Source: Prevotella fusca JCM 17724
Lineage (GTDB): Bacteria > Bacteroidota > Bacteroidia > Bacteroidales > Bacteroidaceae
Length of the DNA stretch: 64,000 bases
Direction: 5' to 3'
Assembly (NCBI RefSeq): GCF_001262015.1
Contig: NZ_CP012074.1
Location: 1,613,501 to 1,677,500 of the forward strand
A program made the translations under genes and the position numbers. Below the pieces are notes generated by a model. It saw only the letters and a list, made by a program, of their open reading frames with translations. It ran no database searches and was not told the DNA's origin. Each line of letters opens with the position of its first letter. The stretch's first letter is position 1. Shown piece by piece: positions 1 to 7,746 of this stretch.

Positions 1-414
1 ACTCTCGAGCGTAAACACGAGATTGTCTGTCAGTTCCAGCGGCGTTGCCGCATTGTTAAGCGGCGACGTCATCTCAACGAACACCTGGATACTATCCCTG
101 TTTCGCACCTCAAGTTCATTGACCTGATAGCCATTGGCAGCCGAAAGTTCAACGCCGTCTACATTCACACGGAAGCCCGTCTGATTACCTTGTGAGAGGC
201 GGACATTGGTCAACCGCAGTCCGTCTCCCGAATGGTTATACACCCAGAAGGTCTTGGTAGGCGTAGGAACATTGGAGAATGTGGTATCAAGTCGTAGTGT
301 GTCAGTCGAGAAAGAGAGCAGATTACTCCGTGATGTCGTAAACGTATCATCATCAGAGCAGGCTGCCATCAGCATCACGGCTGACAGGAAAACCAATATA
401 GATAACTTCTTCAT
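1..414 (-). CDS. Secreted lipoprotein, C-terminus cut off by window edge
   Basis: Translated directly from the minus strand. It starts at the ATG at 414 and stays open for 138 codons to the window edge, so the C-terminus is missing. The N-terminus has a short basic start, a hydrophobic core and a lipobox ending in AAC followed by SDDD. An acidic run after the lipid cysteine is typical of Bacteroidetes surface lipoproteins. The body is beta-rich with no enzyme motif visible. It resembles the N-terminal part of Bacteroidales lipoproteins often named right-handed parallel beta-helix proteins, but this comes from memory of the pattern and is unsure. It lies 61 bp downstream of murI on the same strand and may end that operon. 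Confidence 0.75.
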   Translation of the reverse strand, partial: MKKLSILVFLSAVMLMAACSDDDTFTTSRSNLLSFSTDTLRLDTTFSNVPTPTKTFWVYNHSGDGLRLTNVRLSQGNQTGFRVNVDGVELSAANGYQVNELEVRNRDSIQVFVEMTSPLNNAATPLELTDNLVFTLES

Positions 415-475
415 TCTTTTCTTCTTATGTTCTTATCTAACGCCTCTACTGCCTGTTTTATTGCCTTCCGACGGC

Positions 476-1315
476 TTACTCCAGGTCTACATGCTCCACA
501 TTCACCTCTTCATGCAGGAAGATTCGTGCCGTCTCCTTGAATTTCTCGGGATTTTCCGTGGTGAAATACTTCACCGTAGCATGCTTTGTGCACCGCGCAT
601 CCATGTCGGGATGACGGCGGAAATAGTCCTGCAGACTCTCGGCAACATACTCACCCTGTGGCACAATCTGCACCCCTCGCGGTACATGCTTCAGTATCTT
701 CGGCATAAGGATGGGATAATGCGTACAGCCAAGGATGAGCGTATCAATCTCAGGGTCAATCCGCATGATATGGTCGATACGCTTCTTCACGAAGTAATCA
801 GCACCGGGACTGTCGGCTTCATTGTTCTCAATGATGGGCACCCAGAGCGGACAAGAAACGCCCGTCACCTTTATATCCTTCCAGAGTTTCTGTATCTCAA
901 GGTTATAACTGTTGCTCTTGACCGTTCCCTCAGTAGCCAGCACACCCACATGACGTGAGTGGGTAATCTTGCCGATGACCTCTGCCGTAGGGCGGATTAC
1001 GCCCAGTACCCGCCTGTCAGGGTCCAGACTCGGCAGGTTGTTCTGCTGGATTGTGCGGAGAGCCTTGGCTGATGCCGTGTTACAACCCAGTATAACCAAC
1101 TGACAGCCTTGGTCAAAGAGTTTCATCACAGCCTGGCGTGTGAACTGATAGACCACATCGAAGGAGCGTGAACCATAGGGTGCACGTGCATTATCGCCCA
1201 GGTAAAGATAGTCATACTCTGGTAGAAGCTGACGAATACCATGCAGAATGGTCAGTCCTCCATACCCGGAATCGAAGATACCGATGGGTCCCGGCTGTTG
1301 GGAATACTTTGTCAT
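476..1315 (-). CDS. murI: Glutamate racemase
   Basis: Interconverts L- and D-glutamate in the cytoplasm, supplying D-Glu for peptidoglycan. The 279-residue protein has the family hallmarks: the DSGYGGL loop near residues 15-21, the first catalytic cysteine in GCNTASA (Cys78) and the second in LGCTHYP (Cys197). Length is normal for MurI. The gene closely follows an OmpH-like gene, with 12 bp between its ATG and that gene's stop, and closes a cell-envelope cluster. It is very probably co-transcribed with the chaperones upstream. No oddities seen. Confidence 0.97.
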   Translation of the reverse strand: MTKYSQQPGPIGIFDSGYGGLTILHGIRQLLPEYDYLYLGDNARAPYGSRSFDVVYQFTRQAVMKLFDQGCQLVILGCNTASAKALRTIQQNNLPSLDPDRRVLGVIRPTAEVIGKITHSRHVGVLATEGTVKSNSYNLEIQKLWKDIKVTGVSCPLWVPIIENNEADSPGADYFVKKRIDHIMRIDPEIDTLILGCTHYPILMPKILKHVPRGVQIVPQGEYVAESLQDYFRRHPDMDARCTKHATVKYFTTENPEKFKETARIFLHEEVNVEHVDLE

Positions 1316-1327
1316 TTATCCTTGTTG

Positions 1328-1846
1328 TTATTGTTTCAGTACCGCAATCAGTGCATCGGTAATATCCTCCCCCATCGCAGTATTGGCATAGGGAAGTCCG
1401 TTATTGTCCGCATTGAGGACGAAAGCATATCCCCTTTCCTTTCCCATCTCACGGACAGCATTGTTCAGTTTCTTGCGGACTGGTGCATAGATATCCTCCT
1501 CCGCCTTCTTCAGCAGTCGTTCAGACTCCTTTCGGAAAGCGATGTTGCGGTCCATCAGTTCCTCCAGTTCAGCCTGACGCTTACGCAGAATAGACGGTTC
1601 CAGCTTGCGCTGTACATCGAGGAAGTCTTCATATCGGTTATTGAAATCGTCCACAGAACGCTTTGTCTCGGCATCATACTTTGCCTTCAGCTCATCCAGA
1701 CTACGGGTTGCGGCGGCATAGTCGGCCATGGCATGCAACACCTTTTCATAACTGAAGTAAGCAAACTTGAAGGCGGGAACGCTCTGCTGTGCAGCTGCCA
1801 GAAGCGGCAAGAGCATGAAAACGAAGGAAAAGATTAGCTTTTTCAT
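1328..1846 (-). CDS. OmpH/Skp-family periplasmic chaperone (third copy)
   Basis: Skp-type chaperones hold unfolded outer-membrane proteins in the periplasm before BAM inserts them. I chose the MKKLIF start at 1846 (an adjacent ATG lies at 1849) because a clean signal peptide ending in AAAQQ begins there. An in-frame extension to 1894 has no signal-like character. The 172-residue product has a long charged coiled-coil middle (alternating Lys/Glu/Arg) flanked by beta-type ends, as in Skp. It diverges more from the two following OmpH genes than they do from each other. It sits between skp-like 2215-2718 and murI. A 22-bp-period palindrome array lies in the gap upstream. Confidence 0.85.
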   Translation of the reverse strand: MKKLIFSFVFMLLPLLAAAQQSVPAFKFAYFSYEKVLHAMADYAAATRSLDELKAKYDAETKRSVDDFNNRYEDFLDVQRKLEPSILRKRQAELEELMDRNIAFRKESERLLKKAEEDIYAPVRKKLNNAVREMGKERGYAFVLNADNNGLPYANTAMGEDITDALIAVLKQ

Positions 1847-2000
1847 CATGTCTGTTATTATCTCTTCTATATGTAAGTACGAAAATGAGGTCATCGCAAG
1901 AACGTAAATCCGTGCGGTGACCTCACCCTTTTCTCCTCTGAAACAGCATCAGCCCGTTGGTAGGCGAGGGTCATTTCCGACCTCGCAGACTGTTCTCCCG

Positions 2001-2092
2001 GAATTCTTTTCACGAAGAAAAATATTTATTTTCATGAAAATAAATATTTCTTTTCACGTAAATAATTTCTTCTTTTCACGAAAATAAACTCT
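2001..2092. repeat. Family-1 22-bp array, copy A
   Basis: Four CATG/CACG cores begin at 2011, 2033, 2055 and 2077, exactly 22 bp apart. Each is flanked by T-runs and A-runs to form imperfect TTTTCATGAAAA palindromes, alternating with AAATATTT palindromes halfway between. The array starts at GAATTC. It occupies the 368-bp gap between two OmpH-like genes. No other gene or clear terminator is seen in that gap. Confidence 0.9.
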
Positions 2093-2214
2093 TATCACCG
2101 TGATGATGAATATCCCAAAGGCGGGACATACCGGGACGACTTGCCTGTCACAGGGGCTTGTCAAGCCGCTAAAGCAAGGAGAATTAACCACGGGGCAAAG
2201 GCTCCCGTACTGTT

Positions 2215-2718
2215 TTACTTCATCTTAGCCAACTGAGCCTTTACCTCTGCGGTAACGTCCTTGCTGAGTGCCTCGTTGATGTACAATGGCTGACCAGCAG
2301 CCTTCTCCATGATGTAAATGTAGTTACCAGTCTTGGCAACAGCTGCAATAGCATTGCGAACCTTCTCAAGAACAGGACCGAGCTGCTTCTGCTGCTCCTC
2401 GTTGAAAGCCTTTTGGTTGTCCTGTGCAGTCTGCTGGATCTTGTTGTACATATCCTGCAGGTTCTTCTCAGTCTCAGCCTGCTTTGTAGCGTTCATCGTG
2501 CTCTTTGACTTGTCATAAGCCTCTGCCTGACGCTGCAGTTCAGCCTGCATGTCCTCGAGCTGCTTCTGATACTCCTTGCCCTTTGCTTCCAGCTTGCTCT
2601 GAACGGCTGTGGCCTCAGGAAGTGACTGGAGGAGAGCCTGTGAGTCAAGGTGACCGAACTTCTGTGCGAACAATGTCATTGGTGCACAAAGCATCAACAT
2701 CAAAAATAACTTTTTCAT
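2215..2718 (-). CDS. OmpH/Skp-family periplasmic chaperone (second copy)
   Basis: A 167-residue protein with a signal peptide ending in LFAQK, then the FGHLDSQALLQSLPE opening typical of OmpH family members. A long Gln/Lys/Glu-rich coiled coil (about residues 40-115) and a C-terminal conserved block follow. It is expected to be periplasmic and to form a trimeric jellyfish-like chaperone for outer-membrane proteins. It lies downstream of another Skp gene and bamA on the same strand, the classical bamA-skp arrangement found across Gram-negatives. High Gln/Lys content and regular codon use suggest strong expression (inference). Confidence 0.92.
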   Translation of the reverse strand: MKKLFLMLMLCAPMTLFAQKFGHLDSQALLQSLPEATAVQSKLEAKGKEYQKQLEDMQAELQRQAEAYDKSKSTMNATKQAETEKNLQDMYNKIQQTAQDNQKAFNEEQQKQLGPVLEKVRNAIAAVAKTGNYIYIMEKAAGQPLYINEALSKDVTAEVKAQLAKMK

Positions 2719-2810
2719 TTCTTTCTTATTGTTTAGTTGTTTATTATTTTTTCTTAATTAGCTCTATACTATCCAGAACTTTGGGGATAATCTGTACTGT
2801 ATAGAACTTA

Positions 2811-3356
2811 TTACTGATAAGAATATCCTAACTTCTGCAGCACCTCATTGCTGATATCCACCTTCGGAGAGCCATAGATAATCCCTGTGGCATTGCTCGA
2901 ACGGTCGATAACCAGACTGTAGCCACGCTGGTCGGATATGTCCTTGACAGCATTGTAAATCTCATCCTGTATAGGAGTAATCAGACTGGTACGCTTCTTG
3001 AAGAGCTCGCCTTCCGGTCCGAAATACTTACGCTTGAGGTCAGAAGCCTGCTTTTCCTTTGCAAGGATAGCCTCCTGTTTCTTCTTCTTCTGTTCCTGTG
3101 AAAGGAAGACCACCTCGTTCTGATAGTTCTTATACATCGTGGAAGCCTCGGTATTGAGTGCCTCAACCTCAGCCTGCCACTTCTTGCTTACCTGGTTCAA
3201 CTGCTCATTTGCACGCTCATAAGCCGGCACATTCTTGAGGATATACTCCATATCAATCAGTGCAAACTTCTGTGCAGAAGCTGTTAAAGGTAACAGAGTA
3301 AAAAGGTAAAGAGGTAAAACGTATCGCAATACACTCTTAAAAATATTCTTCTTCAT
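2811..3356 (-). CDS. OmpH/Skp-family periplasmic chaperone (first copy after bamA)
   Basis: I placed the start at the MKKNIFKS methionine (3356), where a standard signal peptide ends in ASAQK. A longer frame to 3392 only adds a non-signal stretch. The mature part opens with FALIDMEYILKNVPAYE, the usual OmpH beta strand, followed by a basic/acidic coiled coil. The C-terminal region ending in QKLGYSYQ is characteristic of Bacteroidetes OmpH proteins. It is the first gene downstream of bamA and is separated from it by an octamer tandem array at about 3411-3551. Role: periplasmic holdase feeding BamA (family knowledge). Confidence 0.92.
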   Translation of the reverse strand: MKKNIFKSVLRYVLPLYLFTLLPLTASAQKFALIDMEYILKNVPAYERANEQLNQVSKKWQAEVEALNTEASTMYKNYQNEVVFLSQEQKKKKQEAILAKEKQASDLKRKYFGPEGELFKKRTSLITPIQDEIYNAVKDISDQRGYSLVIDRSSNATGIIYGSPKVDISNEVLQKLGYSYQ

Positions 3357-3410
3357 CTCTACTAATTCATAATTATGATTACCGATATTCACTTAGTTTA
3401 TTGCTACAAG

Positions 3411-3551
3411 CAACTCGTAAACTTCTTCACTTGTCAACTCACCTACGTCGCAAGTAACTCGTCAACTTGTTCACCCGTCAACCTGTTCACCTGTCAATCT
3501 GCCTACGTTGCAAGTAACGTGTCAACTTGTTCACCCGTCAACTCGTCAACC
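3411..3551. repeat. Octamer tandem array between bamA and skp
   Basis: On the plus strand the stretch is mostly variants of the octamer CAACTTGT (CAACTCGT, CACCCGT-type, CAACCTGT), interrupted twice by a CTACGTYGCAAGT block. A related array of nine octamers sits between korA and korB at 35286-35357. It abuts the bamA stop codon and lies within a likely operon, so it would be transcribed in the intercistronic mRNA. Confidence 0.85.
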
Positions 3552-3554
3552 AAG

Positions 3555-6170
3555 CTAAAACTCCTGTCCAAGGATAAAGTGGAACTGGCTTCCACCCTTT
3601 GTACCGAATACCTTATCGAAACCGTAAGCCCAGTCAATACCCATCAGACCCACCATCGGCAGGAAGATACGAACACCGAGACCGGCAGAACGCTTCATAT
3701 CAAACGGATTGAACTTACTTGTCTCTGTCCAGGCATTACCAGCCTCAACGAATCCAAGACCGTAGATGGTTGTATTACCAAGCAGGAACGGATAACGGAG
3801 CTCGAGTGAGAGACGGTCGTAAGCATAGCCCTCAGCACCATACGGAGTGAGCGAACCATTCTCATAACCACGAAGACCGATCGTTTCCTCTGCATAGCCG
3901 GTAGAGTATCCACTCATACCGTCGCCACCCATATAGTATGTTTCAAACGGACTCTTCTTGTTTTTATTGTAACTGCCCAGCAAACCGAACTCAAGACGGG
4001 TCATAAGGACAAAACACTTCTGACCACTTGTAAGGGCTGTGAAAGTACGTGCCTTGAACTTCCACTTGTGATACTCTACCCAACGATACTTCTCCTGCTG
4101 CTCCTTTGAGAAAGTAGGAGAGTTACGGTCGTTTGCCAAATGTGCATAATCCTTGCCATCCCACTTAGACCAAGGCGGAGTAATGGTCAAAGATACTGAG
4201 AAGTCAGAACCACGACGTGGGAAGAGCTGGTTATCTGTTGATGTACGGTTAAGCGCAATATTGAGGTTCAAGTTGTTTGCTGCACCGTTCGACATGATGA
4301 AGTAACGCCAATTACGCAACATGTAGCGCTGGTACTGCAGCTGGAGTGACAAGGTGAAGTAGTCATCAGGCCAGCTAAGACGCTTACCCCAACCAGCATA
4401 GACACTCAAGAGTTTCACGTACTTGTCAGGGTCATAATAGTTCTCATATCTGTTGTAATTGTAGTTGCCATAACCATAACGATAGTTGTTATAGTTATTC
4501 ATGTAAGCACTATTATAATAGTTGCTTGACACGTCCGTCTGCTTTGAGAAAGACACACCCACATTGAACTGGATAGGACGCTTGCCTCCCAGCCAGTTGG
4601 TTGAGTACTGTACATTGTATGACTGATAGTAAGTACCGTTCGTCTGTGCACCCAATGACAGCGTCTCACCATCACCGATAGGCATGATACCACGATGCTC
4701 ACGGTTCTTACGGAAGAGGTTTGCCATTGAGAAGTTGTTTAACTTCAGACCTACACGACCGACAACACCCGTCTGCGCCCAACCCAGTGAGAGCTCAACC
4801 TGGTCGTTTGATTTCTGCTTGAGGTTGTAGTTGATGTCTACTGTACCGTCCTCATAGTTTGGTTCCGGCACAGGATTGATTGCCTCCGGGTCGAAGTGTC
4901 CCATGGAAGCCAACTCACGTGCAGAACGCTGGAGAGCCTCCTTTGAGAAGAGGTCACCCGGCTTTGTACGCAGCTCACGACGAACGACATTCTCGTAAAG
5001 ACGGTCGTTACCGTTAATCTTCACACGATTGATGTGTGCCTGCTGACCTTCATAGATACGCATCTCAAGGTCAATGGAGTCGCCGACAATATTCACCTCC
5101 GTCGGCTGGAGATTATAGAAGAGGTAACCGTTGTTCCAGTAAGCATTGCCCACAGCGTCCTCATCCTGTGAAAGACGCTTGTTCATATAGGTCTGGTTAT
5201 ACACATCACCCTTCTTCATGTCGAGCAGACGTGACAGATAGTCAGTTGAATAAACCGTATTACCCACCCAGTTGATGTTGCGGATGTAATACTTCTTACC
5301 CTCATCCACCTTTACATAGATGTCAACATGCTTCGGGTCAACGTTCCAAACGCTGTCCTTGAGAATGATTGCATCACGGAAACCATACTCATTGTACTTC
5401 GTGATAAGATGCTTCTTATCCTCAGCCCAACGCTCCGGCGTGAATTTCTTTGACTTCAGGAAGCTGGACAGCTTGCCAGCCTCATGTGTCTTTGAGAAGG
5501 CACCCTTGGTGAACAGCGTTCCTTTGATTTTCTTGTCGCCCAGCTGGTTGTCGCCGTCAATGGTGATGGAACGCACCTTCAGCTTCTCCTTCTTGTCAAC
5601 GTCGATATCAAGGATAACCTGATTCTTGGCTGTGACATCGTCACGCTGACGGATGAATACCTCCGCATTCTTGTAACCCTTGTCCTCAAAGTACTTCTTT
5701 GCAAGTATCTTCGCACGGTCAATCATGTTAGGCGTAATCTGTCCGCCCATCAAGAGTCCGAGTTTCTTCTCCATATCTTCACGCTCGGTCTTCTTCAAAC
5801 CATTATAATTGATGGTTGAAATACGAGGACGTGGTGTGAGATGTATCTTCAGATAGATATTATCCCCAACAATAGAGTCAGCCGAAATGGAAACATCTGA
5901 GAATAGTCCGTGTTTCCAGTAACGCTTCACAGCATCTGTGATGGCTGTTCCCGGAACCTCAACTTCCTGTCCGATGCTGAGTCCGGAGATACCTGTGAGG
6001 ACATAATCCTCATAGCCATCAATGCCGGTAACAGCCAGCCCTGCCAGATTGTAAGTCTTAGGAGTACCTGAATAAGTGATGTCTGGGTTTACGATTTTCT
6101 CCTGTGCACTCATTGAAAGGGTCACTCCAGAGAGTGCAAGGAGCATCAACACCTTATTTATATTAGTCAT
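3555..6170 (-). CDS. bamA: Outer-membrane assembly factor BamA
   Basis: Central pore-like component of the BAM complex, inserting beta-barrel proteins in the outer membrane. The 871-residue protein has a signal peptide (ends SMSAQE), a series of POTRA repeats over about residues 30-430, then a C-terminal 16-strand barrel ending in Phe (GQEF), the BAM recognition signal. The conserved LRGYENGS segment near the C-terminus fits the VRGF/Y loop of the Omp85 family. About residues 546-583 form a striking Tyr/Asn-rich low-complexity stretch, probably an extracellular loop. It begins 12 bp after uppS, so the two are almost certainly co-transcribed, with skp genes following. Confidence 0.97.
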   Translation of the reverse strand: MTNINKVLMLLALSGVTLSMSAQEKIVNPDITYSGTPKTYNLAGLAVTGIDGYEDYVLTGISGLSIGQEVEVPGTAITDAVKRYWKHGLFSDVSISADSIVGDNIYLKIHLTPRPRISTINYNGLKKTEREDMEKKLGLLMGGQITPNMIDRAKILAKKYFEDKGYKNAEVFIRQRDDVTAKNQVILDIDVDKKEKLKVRSITIDGDNQLGDKKIKGTLFTKGAFSKTHEAGKLSSFLKSKKFTPERWAEDKKHLITKYNEYGFRDAIILKDSVWNVDPKHVDIYVKVDEGKKYYIRNINWVGNTVYSTDYLSRLLDMKKGDVYNQTYMNKRLSQDEDAVGNAYWNNGYLFYNLQPTEVNIVGDSIDLEMRIYEGQQAHINRVKINGNDRLYENVVRRELRTKPGDLFSKEALQRSARELASMGHFDPEAINPVPEPNYEDGTVDINYNLKQKSNDQVELSLGWAQTGVVGRVGLKLNNFSMANLFRKNREHRGIMPIGDGETLSLGAQTNGTYYQSYNVQYSTNWLGGKRPIQFNVGVSFSKQTDVSSNYYNSAYMNNYNNYRYGYGNYNYNRYENYYDPDKYVKLLSVYAGWGKRLSWPDDYFTLSLQLQYQRYMLRNWRYFIMSNGAANNLNLNIALNRTSTDNQLFPRRGSDFSVSLTITPPWSKWDGKDYAHLANDRNSPTFSKEQQEKYRWVEYHKWKFKARTFTALTSGQKCFVLMTRLEFGLLGSYNKNKKSPFETYYMGGDGMSGYSTGYAEETIGLRGYENGSLTPYGAEGYAYDRLSLELRYPFLLGNTTIYGLGFVEAGNAWTETSKFNPFDMKRSAGLGVRIFLPMVGLMGIDWAYGFDKVFGTKGGSQFHFILGQEF

Positions 6171-6182
6171 CTATCGCGTAAC

Positions 6183-6935
6183 TTATTTGTTTTCGTTTTC
6201 TTCTACTTGTTTCTCAGTCTTTCCAAAGCGACGCTGTCTGCTCTGGAAGCTCGCAATGGCATTCCTCAGGTCCTGCTCATTGAAGTCAGGCCAATAGGTA
6301 TCACAGAAGTACAGCTCAGAGTAAGCTATCTGCCACAAGAGGTAATTGGAGATGCGAAGCTCACCGCCGGTCCTGATAAGGAGGTCAGGCTCAGGCATGA
6401 AGTTCGTCTCCAGATGCTCGCTGATCATCTCTTCGGTAATCAGTTCGGGACGCATAGGCTCAGACGACTTCAGCTGATGTTCTGCGACAATCGTCTTCAT
6501 TGCCTTCGCTATCTCCCAGCGTGCACTGTAACTCAAGGCTACAACCATTGTCATGGCTGAGTTCTTCGCTGTGTGCTCTTCCGTCTCACGCAGCTTCTTC
6601 TGCACTTCTTCCGGCAGACGTGCCATATCGCCAATGACACGGAAGCGCACATTATTCTTCATGAAGATTTCATCTTCCAAGGACGTAAGCACAAGTCCCA
6701 TCAACGCAGCAATCTCATCAGACGGACGGCTCCAGTTCTCCGTAGAGAAGGTATAGAGCGTGAGATACTTCACACCCAGCCGTACGCACTCTGATGTAAT
6801 ACGACGAACGGTATCCACTCCTGCCTGATGTCCGTAGGAGCGTGGCTTGTTGCGTTCCGTTGCCCAGCGTCCGTTGCCATCCATGATGATGGCAATATGC
6901 TGTGGTATTCGTGTCATGTCTAATTCTTCTACCAT
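6183..6935 (-). CDS. uppS: Isoprenyl transferase (undecaprenyl diphosphate synthase)
   Basis: Condenses isopentenyl diphosphate onto farnesyl diphosphate in cis to make the C55 carrier for peptidoglycan and surface glycans. The 250-residue protein shows the substrate-binding motif MDGNGRWA (catalytic Asp19), the SxENWxRP segment and the C-terminal [21 protein letters not shown] block diagnostic of cis-prenyltransferases. Length matches the family. The start at 6935 gives an N-terminus of normal length. An alternative Met seven residues in ([10 protein letters not shown]) is possible. It lies immediately upstream of bamA. Confidence 0.96.
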   Translation of the reverse strand: MVEELDMTRIPQHIAIIMDGNGRWATERNKPRSYGHQAGVDTVRRITSECVRLGVKYLTLYTFSTENWSRPSDEIAALMGLVLTSLEDEIFMKNNVRFRVIGDMARLPEEVQKKLRETEEHTAKNSAMTMVVALSYSARWEIAKAMKTIVAEHQLKSSEPMRPELITEEMISEHLETNFMPEPDLLIRTGGELRISNYLLWQIAYSELYFCDTYWPDFNEQDLRNAIASFQSRQRRFGKTEKQVEENENK

Positions 6936-7033
6936 ATATATTGAAGAGATAAACCTTAGATTTGTTCTGTCCAGACCTTATGTCTGCCCTGTTCGGACAT
7001 TGCCTTTTAACATGGTCCTGGAGCTTAATTCTT

Positions 7034-7726
7034 TTATTCGTCCTCGTTATGGCAAGTTCTGCACTTTGCCATAAAACTATAGGAGAACGTGAACTGCAGA
7101 GTGGAGTAGCAGTCTGTATTCTTGAAAAGACCACTGCTCTTGATTCCATAAGGGTCCTTCTGACCGTCAAGCTCGTCGCTGAGTGAGAAATGCAACGCCC
7201 ATTCCAGACCTACATTCATACGCTCTCCCACCTTATACTTCACACCCAGTCCGATTGGGAGATTGGCTGAGAGAGCCGACTTGCGGTCGCCATCCTTTAT
7301 ATTCACATAGGTGGCACCCAGTCCGACCGTCACGTATGGCGACAGCCGCTGTGCACCACGGTAGTCACGACCTGTGCCATAAGGCAGGAAGTTATACTCA
7401 TACGCAAAGCCAACATCAACCAGTGAATTGTCGAACTTATAGGGAGCTGATGCAAAACGTGGATAGTAGGTCTTGACATCAGCCGATGAACCTTTCATCT
7501 TTCCAAACGATACATTCATCTTCAAATCCATGTAAGGACTCATGTTGTATCGGGCAAGGACAGTCGCCATCGGCTGCAGGTCCTTTGTCAACGACTCATT
7601 GAAGTCGCCTAAGTAACCCATCATGCCGACACCGGCACCTATCTCCATCTTATACTCCGGGTCCGACTGCGCCCATAAAGGCGTAGCAGCAAGAAGGAGG
7701 AGAAGGTTGATGAAGATACGTTTCAT
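7034..7726 (-). CDS. DUF6089-type outer-membrane beta-barrel protein
   Basis: A 230-residue protein with a signal peptide (ends PLWAQS) followed by alternating amphipathic strands with regular aromatic residues, as expected for an 8-10 strand barrel. The MEIGAGVGMMGYLGDFN opening and the LSPYVTVGLGATYVN block match the DUF6089 family of Bacteroidetes as I know it. Function unknown. The last 12 residues depart from the barrel and contain a CRTCH sequence, formally a CxxCH heme-c motif, although one motif at the end of a barrel is weak evidence for heme. It precedes uppS by 98 bp on the same strand. Confidence 0.8.
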   Translation of the reverse strand: MKRIFINLLLLLAATPLWAQSDPEYKMEIGAGVGMMGYLGDFNESLTKDLQPMATVLARYNMSPYMDLKMNVSFGKMKGSSADVKTYYPRFASAPYKFDNSLVDVGFAYEYNFLPYGTGRDYRGAQRLSPYVTVGLGATYVNIKDGDRKSALSANLPIGLGVKYKVGERMNVGLEWALHFSLSDELDGQKDPYGIKSSGLFKNTDCYSTLQFTFSYSFMAKCRTCHNEDE

Positions 7727-7746
7727 TACAGTTTGGTCTTACTATC

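Noticed and set aside
206..958. 250-codon plus-strand frame across the first genes
   Set aside because: It spans two unrelated minus-strand genes (lipoprotein and murI) that have clear products.
2001..2092. Simple terminator hairpins for the palindrome arrays
   Set aside because: Arrays also lie upstream of genes in divergent gaps and lack a consistent T-run after one stem, so a terminator role does not explain all six.
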